A DNA stretch of 64,000 bases from Lineus longissimus (lineage: Eukaryota; Nemertea; Pilidiophora; Heteronemertea; Lineidae). The notes beneath the pieces are model-generated. The model was not told the origin of the DNA, made no database searches, and saw only the letters and a program-made list of their open reading frames with translations. Location of the stretch: assembly GCF_910592395.1 (NCBI RefSeq), contig NC_088326.1, positions 6,329,001-6,393,000 on the forward strand, in the 5' to 3' direction. The position numbers and the translations under genes are program-made. Position 1 is the stretch's first letter; the number at the start of each line of letters is the position of its first letter. Below, piece after piece: positions 1-11,832 of this stretch.

Positions 1-844
1 ACATTTCACGGTTTTTTCATGAATTTTCAGAAATTGAGTTTTGTTGAAAAAGTACACACAAACCCTGAAAAGAGGCTTTCCAAACTTTTTTCCAGAATAT
101 CGTGTTCGCAGCACATCTCAATATGTTACAGTGCAATCGTGGAAATTTGGAACCGTCATAAGTGAAATTTTCACCTGATTTTCGACTTCGAAGAGGAAAT
201 TGCAATTTTAAGTGTTCCCCATAAAGTCATCTTCATCAACAAACTAATGCCTGCATGGTCGGTAATCTCTCCTCCAAACATAGATAAGATCATACCGTAC
301 ACTGACTGGAATATTGAAATGTTATCTTTTTAAAAGAAGTTACCCTTTTTTAAATCAAAGATTTTTCGGTAGCAACCTATCAGCTTGGCCACCATTGCTG
401 AAATGATTGACGGAAAGCCGTGCATCTTTGGGCTCCGAAGGAAGAAACTAGAGGCCTGGCGGTCTGAATAGCTACGCTGGCGGAATTGAATAGCAAGGAA
501 TGGGATGAATGACGAGAGAATGGAACAAGTAGTATATGCATGTACCAGAATGTAGGTTTAAGGTAGATAGGGAGATGTGGACAGACTAGATGGAATCAAT
601 CTTGGACAATTTGCGCCAAATACATCAAGGGCGTTTTGCTTAAAACAGCGTTTAACTACTGAAAATACAGGTTCAGGTCCTTCATGTAAATCTTCACAGA
701 ATATGAATAGTGAAACTAATTAGGGAGAAGTTACACACATTTAACCCTTAAACGCCCTTTATGAATTTGGCCCAAAGGGTGGATGACAGTTATGAAGGTT
801 TTATTTGAACTGCAGTGAATGAAGTAGTTGAGAGGTTCTTTTGT
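1..844. other. Non-coding stretch, no gene seen
   Basis: AT-rich sequence with no convincing reading frame on either strand. The only structure I see is the inverted repeat at 613-773, listed separately. Confidence 0.6.
613..773. repeat. Short inverted repeat, possible MITE remnant
   Basis: The left arm at 613-636 (gcgccaaatacatcaagggc...) pairs with the right arm at 750-773 with two mismatches over 24 bases. The spacer is about 113 bp. The arms could be the ends of a tiny non-autonomous DNA transposon. I could not identify a target duplication. Confidence 0.4.
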
Positions 845-1350
845 CATATCCCCTCTTCAATACCTTCAGATTGATAACAAACACGACTGCCTTTGCCCCA
901 ACTGTGTTTAAGCAGATCAGCGCAAAACTGCTCTTTCAATACCTTTAGTTTGTTACCATTAACGCGACTGCCTTCCTCTAACGGTGTTATATATCGGTGT
1001 CTTATATCAATCAGGCTACAATGCGGTATCTTACTTGATTGTGACATGAGGCATGATGCCGTATCTTGCATCACCCTCTTCTCTTCTATAAATCAGGCTA
1101 CGATGAAGTCTTACTTGATTGTGACATCATACATGATGCCGTCTCTTACATCACCCTCTTCTCTTATATCGATGAGGCTACAATGCGGTCACTTATTCGA
1201 TTGTGACATCACCCTCTTCTCTCATATTATTCAGGCTACAACGCGGTCTCTTGCTTGAATTTGACATGAAGCATGATGACGTCTCTTAAATCACCCTCTT
1301 AGCTTATATCTATCAGGCTACAATGCAGGCTCTTGATTGTGACATCAGGC
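845..1350. repeat. Degenerate tandem repeat, about 80-bp unit
   Basis: The phrase AGGCTACAATGCGG or a variant recurs with aggcta at about 1014, 1095, 1175, 1233 and 1315, a spacing of 80-82 bp except for one unit about 22 bp shorter. Each unit also holds TTGATTGTGACAT and ATCACCCTCTTCTC. Just upstream (855-1000) a second phrase, TTTCAATACCTTTAG followed by CGACTGCCTT, occurs twice about 79 bp apart, probably an older part of the array. Reading frames across it are by-products of the repeat. Confidence 0.8.
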
Positions 1351-1949
1351 TTGTTTGAGGGGGCGGAGGGGGGGGGAGGGGCGATCCTCATGAATGTACC
1401 CCGAAGGAAGATGCTCTGGGACATCACAACATGCTATATGGAATATGGAATACAATGGATGGAGGATTAGCACGCCAATCCCGGCCACCCGATTGAAAGT
1501 ACAACAAATGACATTTGGAAGCATTGAATAAAATAAGGTAGATTGAATATTAGATTGAATACCTCAAAACACAGATTTAAATGGATTGTCATGAGATGAA
1601 TTTTCATGAAGATATATCGCTTTGTATTGCACGCAATTTTCACCTAATCATTCTTTGAAAAAACTGTTCAGAAATAAATGCACTCCCTATCATTACCGTT
1701 TGTTTAAAGAATTGTGCCTGGTTCTTCATTATAAAGTGGTGTTATCTCCTGGACTATAACTTTATTGCAGATTGACCACGAACTACATATATCGTATTTC
1801 CAGAAATACCAGCACTGTTATATATGTGTGTTTATTCGTCAAGAAATAGTTCTGACACATGTGGTGCATTTACAGAGTTGTGCTGGGTGCTAGGTGCTTG
1901 TTTACAACGATCTATTTACATATCCGTGAAAAATCAAGGTTCAAAGAAT
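1351..1949. other. Non-coding stretch with a G-rich tract
   Basis: A G-rich low-complexity tract lies at about 1357-1382. The remainder to 1949 shows no gene. The part nearest 1949 is presumably the 3' untranslated region of LINE A, whose reading frame ends at 1950 on the minus strand. Confidence 0.5.
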
Positions 1950-4900
1950 TTAACTAGTGCACAGAAAATCAATCATTTCTGTTAATTCCCTATGATTAAA
2001 CGCCGCATCCCCTACGTCTCGCATGACCATCAATTCGCTAATCTGTTCCGCTAACCTATTTTGCCCGTTCTTATCATTCACTATATAAAAAACCCTCAAC
2101 ATATCTCCCCAGCTGTCCACATTGTTCCTATCTAACCCTTATTTTGCATACAACATGTTGACACTTCTCCCCAGTGAAGATTCACTCCCCTGACACACAA
2201 GTTTAAAACACAAGCTGACAAATACATTCTTAGATGAAGACATTCCACCAATAAAATTCATTAACCGTTTTTCTAATTCAATTTCAATACAAAAGTCGTG
2301 AACAATGCACGGTAGTAAATCATTGTGAGTCATGTATGGTAGATTTAAAACCTGTCGCAGACACTTCCGCCACGCAACAAACTGTTCCTCCATATAAGGC
2401 TTAGACAAGTCCAGAAGCTGGGAACCATATAAAGACATACAAAAACTTTTGAAAAGTGCGTACCTTACATGCGCATGGGCAAATCTGAACTGTGCCATTA
2501 ACATGTTAGTTCTTTTGTACAAGTCATTTATTAAAAGCTCTACTCTTCTCCGATCAAGACGAGGACCCAAAATAATACCGAGGTGTTCTTCCTCCATAGA
2601 TATGAGTATCTGTGTGCCCTCAAAAAACAATGCCCTTGGTGGATCATCTAACCCAAAAACTAAAAATTTACTTTTTGATGCATTGAACGAAATATTAAAG
2701 TCAATTGAAAAACAACTTGCTGTACTCAACATTTTCTTCAACCCACGTAATGAGGGTGCAAGCAGGATTAGGTCGTCTGCGTAGGCAAAGACGCCACAAA
2801 AGAGGTTACCAACATGGCACCCAAAACCAGCCTTTTTTAAATTCGCCACTAGCTCATCTATGTAAATACCAAAGAGTACAGGGGACAATACGCCACCTAG
2901 TTTCACACCATCAGAGACAGCAAATTCTGCTGAGACACATTCCCCCCCATTGAACTCTCACCCGTTGTTGGGTGTATAAAGATGCCAGAAACCTTGCCGC
3001 AAACGGGCACAACCCTTTTTTAGTCAAAAGACGGAATAACTTTACAAAATGCACGCAATCAAAAGCCCGGCTAGCGTCCAGCATGACACAATATACTGCT
3101 GTGTTACAGCTTTTATAATAATTAATGACCTCATTTACAATTGAACTGCACGCCGCCGTAGAAACACAAGTCTTAAAACCAAATTGAGCATCCGAGGTCT
3201 GTAAAACCTTCTCACACTTTTTAAAGAAAATGTTGTCCATAATTTTTCCGATGATGCTACTTAAAGAGATACCACGATAATTATCTGAGACATTCAAAGA
3301 CTTTCTGCTGTTCTTCGGAATTGGAATAACTCTGGTTTGAACGAAACCACGGGGACAATAACCATGACTCATCATGGAACTCAATAAAAGTGACAAATAC
3401 ACATTCAACCTTTGACTCCCATTGATAAAAAGATCTGAAATTATTTTAGGATTACTATCCCTCTTTCCGCGCTTTAATCGCCTGATCCCACCAACTACCT
3501 CTTGGAATGAAATACCATGACTGGCATCACAATTACCATCCCGACAACCACTGGCGATTCCTAAATCCAGATCCCTCTTCAAGTCATTCATCTCATTTAC
3601 ATTGTACGACACCGAGTTATACAAACGTTTGAATTTTTCGCCAAAGAGATTACATGTAGCCTCCATGCCACTAACTCCATCCATGCTATTTGGTTGCATA
3701 GCTCTTGTTCCCTTAACCTTCTTTACATTCTTCCAAAACTCATTTTTATCATTATTTCCGAGTGACTCGGCTAACTTATTAGCTGCAACCCTATCATGAT
3801 TTGTCTTGTTTCGTTTAACTGATAGATGATACAAGGCCCTTGTGTGGCGCCTTATGTCAGCGATCACCACCAGCCGCGGCCTCCCATTCTCCTTCCAGAG
3901 ATTATGCCAGAACATAGCTCGTTGCCTATACTCTTTCACCTCATCGGTCCACCCGGCTCTGCCCTGGTCCTCACGTACCCCACTTTTCACATGTTTTAGA
4001 GGTATAGATTCCTCCCCAGCCGAAATGCACGCCGCAATGATCTCCTCATGAAGCCGATCAATTACCTCATTGTGCATGATACAGAATGGATCGCCGCAGC
4101 GTGTCAGGTCATCCGGGATAGCAATAAGTTTTTCATCTAAAGCCTCTTTGTATCTCATAATGTCCTCGGGTCCTGCTTTATCCCAGCCTAGTATTTGCCT
4201 AGACTCATTTCCTACGTCCTTATTTTCATATCCAAAGACCTGAACATCTCAATACCATAGAAAGGCTGGAGTGATCTGAGGGGTTGTCAGCCCTATGCAG
4301 AGCAGTGTCCTGCTCGATCCTATCAAAAACATTTTCTGAGATTATTAAATGATCCAAAAGGGATCTTGCGCCTGTGATCTTACTCTCAAATGTATATTCT
4401 ACATTACATACGGCATGCGTTCTTCCACAGAACACACTCTCCCTCTCCAAAAAGTTCAATAACGCCCTAGTATTATCTGACCCGGCCCTGCTGAAGTCGG
4501 TATTCCAATCCCCTCCAATAATAACATCATTAACATTTGACATTTCTATAATTGCAGAGATCTCTTGCAGGACACCATTAAAAATTTCAATATCTTGCCC
4601 ATCAGTAGCCATGTACACATTTATCAACAACATTTCAATTTGTAAACTAGGGCTATCAACCTGCACAGCGCATACCCTCTTTGATTCCCATTGAATTGGT
4701 TAAACACATGCATCACTATGAGCGTTCCACGCGATTGCAGCGCCACCGTGTGGCCTGCCCACCAACAAAGATTCACTTGCCATACCAGTGACACCATGAA
4801 TATTAATGGTACTCCCAATTTCACCACCAAGTTTCTTAAGTTGCTCATTATACAACCAATGTTCCTGTATGAAGAGGAAATCCGCATCCTTAATAAGGTC

Positions 4901-5020
4901 TCTTAAATATTCATTTCTACCAGGCCCAGTACCATTACTGTTGTAAGTAGTGCATTTCAAAATGTTCACAAGTGTGGCCAGAGTTATTGTCAGTAAAAGA
5001 ATTAGGGACCTACTTATCAT
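1950..5020 (-). pseudogene. LINE A ORF2: endonuclease plus reverse transcriptase (broken)
   Basis: The frame begins at the ATG at 5018-5020. An AP-endonuclease-like part follows, with FIQEHWL (catalytic Glu), GGDWNTDF and NPSDHSSL (SDH motif). The reverse transcriptase part has DNYRGISLSSIIGK, ASRAFDCVHF and the catalytic FAYADDLILL. Four lesions are visible: an in-frame TAA at 4700-4702; a frameshift at about 4230-4250; one extra base in a 7-base C run at 2942-2948 (minus-strand G), since removing one base rejoins the frames; and an in-frame TAA at 2139-2141. Beyond that stop the same frame continues for 63 codons to a TAA at 1950-1952, which I take as the original end. Clade assignment within CR1/Jockey is uncertain. 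Confidence 0.85.
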
Positions 5021-6209
5021 CAACACCTTGCTGTCCGTTTTGTTCGCGACTTTTAGACGGAACGACATACTTGCGGACCATGACGCCCTCCGGCACCATG
5101 TCTTCACTCATGAGTTTCGGGTAGTCTGTTTTCCCGACAGTTATCCTAAATGAACAGTATGCTGAATCTGGGTGTGATAAACGTTTAACAGCACGCACAT
5201 TTATGTCCTGTTCTTTGACATATTCCTCGAGATCAGACTCAACTGTGCCTTTTCTCAATCGGTACACAAACACATCCCTGGCAGGCTCCGGACCTGCTAT
5301 AAGTTTATCACTGCACTTAGCTTTCCCAACGATTGCGCGACGCCTACTCATTTCACGTTTCTTTTCTCGCTGCACTTCATATCTGCCCTTTTCGAAGCCA
5401 TAACTGTCACCGTCAGAGCTCCTGTACTGATTTTCTGATTTACTGCATCCCCTAAGACGCAGCACATTTTTGTGAATAGGTGCGGATACGCCGCCGGACC
5501 GGGAGTCCTGCGATAGACCTTGATTGTCGTCTTTCCCACGGAAAGACTCGGACGGCAAGGTTGATGCGGCCTTGGCGTACGACTTTCCTACAGGCAGCTC
5601 TTTTGTCTCCATCCTCGTTCCGGACGGATACATGATGTGAGGCCAGCCACGACTGCCTCCCCGACGACCATTGTGACCCCTGCTACCGATACCAGCTCGC
5701 GCATTAACCGATGACATACTGCACTGCGGTGGCATATAAGAACTGTACGTGCCATTTGCTTTGGGATTCTCAGTACACGTCTCCGTCTCGCTCGATTGTA
5801 TTTCACTTTCGACACACACTGCCTCCCTATCGAAGTTTGCTTCCCGTTTCTGTTCTCTCGTTGTGATATCAAAGATTTCAATAGAGTTTTTGGTAGCGAC
5901 TTTCTGCACCTCCGCGAGCCTGCATTCTAGTTTCGACAGGCGATCAACTAATGAAATGTTATTTAGCTCTTCGGGATGAGCACGTGGAATCTTTCCAAGA
6001 TCCTCTGCGTCAATCACAAACTTCGGCAACATATCTGCAGAATCTAGCTTTTTAATAGCCTGAATAATGTCTACTGCGTTTGCTGCCTCCTCTGACCGAT
6101 TTACAGAGGTCTTTATCGTCTCTTTCTTACCCAATACACTGTTGTCACCTTTCTCCCATAACAGGTTTTTCGCACTAAGAATGTCATTCGGCGAGAAGAA
6201 ACCAACCAC
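5010..6209 (-). CDS. LINE A ORF1 protein (nucleic-acid-binding, gag-like)
   Basis: An open frame of 399 codons directly upstream of the LINE A endonuclease-RT frame. The N-terminus (VGFFSPNDILSAKNLLWE) resembles LINE ORF1 proteins of cnidarians and molluscs that begin with a short helical block. The middle is low in complexity and rich in Gly, Arg and Ser. The C-terminal 90 residues, starting at RDVFVYRLRKGTVESDLEEY, look like a compact RRM-like RNA-binding fold ending in PEGVMVRKY. Such proteins package the LINE RNA. The frame is intact although ORF2 is dead, so it could still be translated but cannot be mobilised by its own RT. Confidence 0.75.
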   Translation of the reverse strand: MVGFFSPNDILSAKNLLWEKGDNSVLGKKETIKTSVNRSEEAANAVDIIQAIKKLDSADMLPKFVIDAEDLGKIPRAHPEELNNISLVDRLSKLECRLAEVQKVATKNSIEIFDITTREQKREANFDREAVCVESEIQSSETETCTENPKANGTYSSYMPPQCSMSSVNARAGIGSRGHNGRRGGSRGWPHIMYPSGTRMETKELPVGKSYAKAASTLPSESFRGKDDNQGLSQDSRSGGVSAPIHKNVLRLRGCSKSENQYRSSDGDSYGFEKGRYEVQREKKREMSRRRAIVGKAKCSDKLIAGPEPARDVFVYRLRKGTVESDLEEYVKEQDINVRAVKRLSHPDSAYCSFRITVGKTDYPKLMSEDMVPEGVMVRKYVVPSKSREQNGQQGVDDK

Positions 6210-7475
6210 AGCCTTTTTAATGGCATGTTAACAGTCCAAGTGTCAAAAGACAATTTCCAGTCTGGAATCCCAAGTAGTACTACCTCTTGAAGCTAAAGTG
6301 CTTTGTAGGTATAGCTGGTATCACACACGTAGTGACGTCAACTTTCAATGTTTATGTATTTTCAGAAAAGGATAAGTTGCCATATACATTAAAGCATAAT
6401 TTCTTCATAAATAATCTCGTGATTATTGCTGGCGAATATGAGGACGGGGTTATCGATTTTTGCCAGGATGGCGCACTGTGGTGGCAGACTCGTGACCTAC
6501 GAGCATTTGCATTTAGTTAAGATGGGCGCAACCGCCAACAATTGTTGCTACCGTATAACAGTTTCAGGAGTAGTCGTGGCCCCGGTAATTCAACATTTCC
6601 ATATCTTCGGTTTGTAGTTCATAGCAATATAGTCGTCTTTGTGCCAACCTATTTCCTTGGTTTAAATATGTGTGTCACTTCCTTGAACTTGTTCAGTATC
6701 AGAAATCTTGGTATTGCCCTGATACTTAATTTCTTAAAATCTCTCGGGGGAGCAAAGTGTGCAACAGGTTTGTTGTCATCGTTGTTTCCCGTCTCGCTTA
6801 GTAATCCTCAGTTTGACTCTGGGGGAAACATATTCGAGTTTACATTCAAACCTTTCAAAATATTCATAACGGAAAAAAGTACATGTACAATACGATGCGA
6901 ACAATTCAACTTGAAGAGAATAGGTTTAGAACAATCAATTTGGCCAGGATACTTGAACTAGTATTATTGGCGTTTCTTCATAGCAGTACGCTTGCGGCGA
7001 TAAATGCGATCGAGAATCAGGCGTCAAAAGCAGAATTCAAAAGTTGTATATGCTCGAAGCGGATTCGTACAGGGACAGGTCATCAGCTTTAGCATTTCCC
7101 ATCAAAGCAAAAATTCGGTTCATCCCTTGGTCGTTGACCAAGCTGCATTTTTCTTCTTCGTCGACGAAAAGAATCGGTTGATACTTTGGCCGAAGAAATA
7201 AAAATTCAGGAAAGGTCATAAATTGAAAGCGAAAATTTACATCTAACACAAAGAGAATGTTTTACATAATCAATAATAGTTACAATGGCAGTGGCAATTG
7301 CAATTAGTAGCCGTGACCATAACTGCAACATGGATCTATCAAATTCGAAACATATTATAATTTTGCCGAAAAGGAAAAAAGTTTCTTCACAAGGGAATCT
7401 TGTTTTTGGTCAGACCGTTGTAGCGTATTTGGTGGTTCCTCATTGTTTTGTGTTTTCATTACAGAAAATTGGACA
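6210..7475. other. Non-coding stretch, no gene seen
   Basis: Several frames of 60-140 codons occur on the plus strand (for example 6542-6961) but none shows a recognisable domain or an animal-like codon pattern. The first part may be the LINE A 5' untranslated region. Confidence 0.5.
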
Positions 7476-7722
7476 GGGAGCGCGGTGGCACAACAGTTAA
7501 GCGTCGGCCTTGCGTCGGGTAAGTCCCGGGTTAGATACCCGGCCAGGGCCACTTTGTAACTCTCAACTGGCCTGAAATGTCCGTGCGTGCGCAAGCTTGG
7601 GCGTTTGTTGACCTTAATTCTCCAGAAAGGTTTTTTGACAGGCTGGGTAATAATGGTTGCGATTTTAAAGCGCTTTGAGACAGTAGATAATACAGTGAAA
7701 TGCGCTAAATATAAAGAACTCT
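7476..7722 (+). mobile_element. tRNA-derived SINE
   Basis: The head carries an A-box-like GGTGGCACAACAGTTAAGC at about 7485-7503 and a B-box-like GGGTTAGATACCCG at about 7528-7541, spaced as in a pol III promoter of tRNA origin. The tail contains AAAGCGCTTTGAGACAG and then GAAATGCGCTAAATATAAAG (about 7667-7715), a LINE-shared SINE tail seen in many animal genomes. The cloverleaf is too degenerate for a functional tRNA. I could not see a clear target duplication. Confidence 0.7.
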
Positions 7723-9453
7723 CAAATTTACAATTATCTTTACTTTCAACATGGGGAAACAGAGAAAAACATGTCAGTGCGCACAAAAGCAACCTGTTTG
7801 GTCAAAACAACCGCTAAGTGTTTTCTAAACTCGGCGGCAACTCGTGGTAAGCTGTGGCAGAAAAAGCGATGGCAGGGCGACAAGCCTAATGGAGCAATCT
7901 TGGCGGTACGCTATAAAATGTAACCGGCAGTTGAGCACCCGTCAAACCAAATAGTGGTGCTATGGACAACCCGGCCCTGGTTTCGAGAAAGCAGTGTTGT
8001 AAAGCGTGTAAGAAAGTGAGGAGTATATACCAGTGAACAACATTGCACAATTTCGATTTTGGAAGATGTTTTTCGGAGGTTTCGGCTGCAGATCACAATG
8101 ATGTTTCTATATGTCAATATATTCATTGTAATTCCTATACCTTTAAAATATTGAGATGGTATCTCATCACTGTCAGCAGTTTTGTTGACATCAGTTGATA
8201 GATGCACGATCACGGCGTTGAGGAAATATTCTTCATTTGCTATAAATTGATCCAGCTGGCATGGCTGTCATCTTCGGAACTGCGTAATCATTACGCTCGT
8301 CACTTTGAGGAAGCGGGATAGAGGCAGAAAAGGAGCACTTGGTCAGTGGTCGGTATCACAGGCGTCAGCTTGACCAGACCAATATTCACCTGGATTTATA
8401 TATTTTACTACAAACAAGTTAAGTTAATGAATCAAGACAAGCACATGCTGCACCCACATACGGCATCATATATATTGGGCTGCATCTGCAATGCGGGGAA
8501 GTCATAAAAACAAACCACTATCCCCCCCCCCCCAAGGTAAAATCGAGATATTTTGCTTTTTGCCTTTTGTAGCCCATGCTTTATCATATTAAACACTGAA
8601 ATAGTAAATCGAGAATTGTGGGATAAACTATTATACGGACAAATGTAAAACGTTAAGGTTGTTTTTCTCAATTTCTCAATTTTACAGTTACTGCAGTTTA
8701 GCTTGGGGGGGGGGGGGGCAGTATACCCTGGCATACCTGGGTCTAAGGGAATCTGTATCTCATACCTAATCTTGAAAGCACCATTCAGAGCGTAGACTGT
8801 ACCATTGCAATCATTCCCCAAAACATATCATTCAAACATATTCGCTCTGCCAGAGTTGGCGTCCATTGGACAAGTGTTGCATGAAGATTATGAGATCCTT
8901 ATCATATTTCGCATCATCACCGGCGTCATAGCCGTACTTGACGCAAGGACCCAACGCGCCACGTAGCAGCAAAATAGCGAAGCTGGCGAAACATTTATAA
9001 CGGGTCACCCTGATCTCATTATGGACTTATAGCGCGATTATGGGGTTGTAACTATTTTGCTGTATATTGTCACGAGGAAGGAAAAGCACGCGACCTAACG
9101 CCGACCTATTTATGTAAAGTGATAATTAGAAGGTATATAGTTCAGGAAATGTTAATAAATAATCATTCCATATCGTCTTTTGAGAGCATTTTTAATTTTT
9201 TTAAATATATGCCTACGTCACAGAGTCTCGGCAATGGTCATTTTATAACAGTAGTCTCGCGCAGTCAGAAGTTATTTACGTATCCTGGCGCAAGCCAGAC
9301 TTTCTTTGTACGAGACGTTTTTCAGCACGATGTATGTGGGCAGAAGCAACACTGCGCAAGATTACCTCGAGCAGGGGCTAATAATAGATTATGCTAATGA
9401 GCATACCTTCCTCAGTGAGTTTTCCCAGAATGGTCCATATCGCGCAAAGCTCG
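7723..9453. other. Non-coding stretch
   Basis: No gene is seen. Within it a run of 12-13 C (from about 8522) and a run of 13-14 G (to about 8717) form the arms CCCCAAG and CTTGGGG about 160 bp apart, a possible hairpin or short inverted-repeat element. Frames on both strands lack recognisable domains. Confidence 0.5.
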
Positions 9454-9528
9454 GGTTGTCTGTTGACTGTGCTTTTAAGGGAGACTGGCACATGCCTAGT
9501 CTCTCTTAAAGCACTGTCAACAGACACC
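9454..9528 (+). other. Long near-perfect hairpin (microRNA-precursor-like)
   Basis: The arms 9454-9486 (...GTCTGTTGACTGTGC...) and 9498-9528 (...GCACTGTCAACAGAC...) pair over about 30 positions with only a few mismatches or bulges, around an 11-base loop (9487-9497). The 75-base size and loop match an animal pre-miRNA. A short foldback element is the main alternative. Either strand could be the transcribed one. Confidence 0.5.
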
Positions 9529-9851
9529 CATATACCCCCTCACACTCGGAAACGACAAACGCCCACCCCTTCCTGCTACCTTGATACTTCTGGATATTTG
9601 CCGGAGGTATTGAGTTCACTATAGGCTCCTGCTACTACTATGTTGGATCTGTTAAATGCCCTGGCAAACACCACACTCATGTACAAAGGAAGTACTTCCG
9701 ATAGAATCTCGAATAGTTCAAACCTTGAACAGTCTAGCTCATATTAATATCAACACCTAACTTATGATATCTTTTTAACTATTTAACCGTTTTCAATGCG
9801 GTTTGCACAAGGTTGTCGCAAATGTTGTTGTCTGTATGGTCATGATGATTA

Positions 9852-10838
9852 CAATGAAGTGCACTATTGTCTTCATTATGTAATCGTCAATAAACAAAAG
9901 GTCCAAAAAATACCTTTTTTTATTTCGTGAAAAAAAACACGAAAAAAGCAATGGTGTTGTGGTACAGCAAAAAATAAGACTGCCTAGTGTGTTTTCATGT
10001 TGATATCTTATTACACTGGTTCTGAAATAACAGACTTTTTCTGTTTGAACATCAACCCTGGATAATTCATATTTGTGGTGACTTCTGACATTGTCCCTAT
10101 ATACTGTAAGCTCAGAACACGGCTACCCTCTCGAGGAACTGGTTACATACAATTATTTCCACAGAATGATACATGCTTCCCGAAATTGGTGGCTTGCATT
10201 GGAACTAACTTTCCCCCCCTTGTCCGTCATTAAAGGCATTCAAGTGTGTTGGTCAAACATGACTATCTCCTTTGTCCCTCCACCATAAGGCCTAGTTTCC
10301 CCTTATGACCTCACTATTTCAGACACTCAGCGCCCCATTGCTGGAAAGGTGTCTACACTACCAGCAAGAATTAACAAAGAACATTCTTTATGATTCTTGC
10401 TAAATCGCATCTGTTCAACAACCGTAGCTGTGTAATAAGTGACATGTCCAGTTACATCACGGTGTCAATAATCATGTCCCTCCTTCATTGAATGATGAGG
10501 TTTGAATAATTGTTGTGCAATAATTGGAATACTACAGAGGACCCTACATTTATTATATGGCACACTGCATGTCGAGTTTGTGGAGGATTTGGGGCAGATT
10601 TCAAAGGTCAATAGAAATAGTATCTATTGCATGTTGACATTTTTTTTGCAGAAATAGCACGATAGCTCGAAACCAAGATAAGATATCAACATGAAAACAC
10701 CCCAGAAAGTCTTAGTTCTTGCTGTGCTGCAACACTAGTGATTTTTTTGGTGGAATCTTTCCTGAAATAAAAAAGTTACTTTTTTGGACCTTTTTAAAAT
10801 GGTCAATTACATAATGAAGACAATAACGCATTTCACTG
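9852..10838. mobile_element. Non-autonomous Tc1/mariner-like element with long terminal inverted repeats
   Basis: Imperfect inverted repeats of about 170 bp lie at 9852-10030 and 10660-10838. The right end reads outward as CAGTGAAATGCGTTATTGTC; the left end begins CAATGAAGTGCACTATTGTC. Both ends are flanked by TA (9850-9851 and 10839-10840), the target duplication of Tc1/mariner elements, and CAGT-type termini are also typical. No transposase frame is present, so it would have depended on a related element. Confidence 0.7.
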
Positions 10839-10910
10839 TAATAAGAATGGTAATTTATATAGACAACACGATTTGTGAAAACCCTGTCGAAACCACATGG
10901 AAATCAGTCT

Positions 10911-11831
10911 GGGCCCGGTTGCACAAAAGTTATGGTGATAAAAGTATGTTACAAATGTAGTTTATCGTTTTATGTTAAAGTCCCGAACTTAGCGTTAGCT
11001 AACATAACGCTAACATTGAGTTGCACAAATCAATGTTAGGCCCAATGTTAACTAACACTACTTTTAAGTAAATCAATGTTAGTTGCTGGGGACATTTCCC
11101 ATAAAGCATTTGGTCCTCCTATCGAAAGCAAGATGGCTGCCCCCATAGAGAATCATTCATCTCAAAAGCAAAAAAGGGAGAGAAAACTGAATTTTTCGCA
11201 CTCAGAAGCCCAAGTTTTAGTTGATCTTGTAACAAATGAACTTGGGATCTTGCGATCAAAGTTTTCGTCAGATGTGACAAACAAAATGAAAAAAACCCAA
11301 ATGGGATGAAATTGCCCTAAAGGTTAGTTCCTTGGGAGTGGCCACAAGGACCGGGGATAACTGCAGGGAAAAATGGAACCAGCAGCTTTCAAAGGCGAAA
11401 GAGATCCATTCCCTGCAGCAAAAACACCAGAGAGGGACTGGAGGAGGGGTAAATAATGCCACAGGCCGACCCTACATTTCAACTGTCAAAACAATGGTTT
11501 CTCTGCAAAAACAGTATCTTTTAAAAAGTTTATTGTCATTGAAGAACTCCAAGTGGTTGATTCTTTGTCTAAAATGCTGTGGAGCTTGGAAAAATTGCCT
11601 GGAAAGCCACAAACAGGGCCTGGTTGTCCGCCATTTTGTTTCAGCTAACTCCAAAATACATGTAGGGATTTACCTTGGGGTTAGGAGGTCAGTTAAAGTT
11701 AGCGTTAACTTAACGCTACTTTTAAATTATTTTCTTTCTTGCAACCCAAATTAACATTTTGGAGTTAAGTTAACGCCAAGATAGTCTAACAGTGGTTTTT
11801 AACAATTTTTTACTTTTGTGCAACCGGGCCC
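10911..11831 (+). mobile_element. Harbinger-like element keeping only its Myb-like gene
   Basis: Perfect 19-bp terminal inverted repeats: GGGCCCGGTTGCACAAAAG at 10911-10929 and its reverse complement at 11813-11831. Subterminal copies of TTAGCGTTA and TTAACGCTA extend the symmetry. GGGCCCGTT-type ends are common in animal PIF/Harbinger elements. Inside is a decayed Myb/SANT-like frame, the second protein of such elements, but no DDE transposase. A second copy of the same terminus begins one base downstream at 11833. A 3-bp target duplication is not obvious. Confidence 0.75.
11133..11520 (+). pseudogene. Myb/SANT-like DNA-binding protein of Harbinger type (frameshifted)
   Basis: The ATG at 11133 has good context (AAGATGGC). 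The protein has a basic stretch QKQKRERKLNFSHSEAQVLV, a helical tryptophan-poor block, and then, after a +1 shift in the A-run near 11285-11300, WDEIALKVSSLGVATRT and CREKWNQQL. This order matches the Myb_DNA-bind_5/NAIF1-like domain carried by PIF/Harbinger transposons, which brings the transposase to the element ends and into the nucleus. The second frame runs on to 11754, but similarity fades after about 11520. The shift makes it a pseudogene. Confidence 0.7.
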
Positions 11832-11832
11832 T

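Larger units (their letters stand above)
1950..6209 (-). mobile_element. LINE A: decayed non-LTR retrotransposon
   Basis: A two-frame LINE of the CR1/Jockey supergroup in reverse orientation: ORF1 at 6209-5010, then an endonuclease-reverse transcriptase frame from 5020 to 1950. The coordinates cover coding parts only; I could not define untranslated ends or a target duplication. ORF1 is open, but ORF2 carries two in-frame stops and two frameshifts, so this copy is dead. The ORF2 start (5020) overlaps the ORF1 stop (5010-5012), the arrangement used for termination-reinitiation in several LINE families. Confidence 0.85.

Noticed and set aside
893-1258. 121-codon plus-strand frame
   Set aside because: It lies entirely on the tandem repeat and its product repeats accordingly.
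6542-6961. 139-codon plus-strand frame
   Set aside because: No recognisable motif; composition is like the surrounding non-coding DNA.
7481-7560. Functional tRNA gene
   Set aside because: Pol III boxes are present, but the stems do not pair well and a SINE tail follows.
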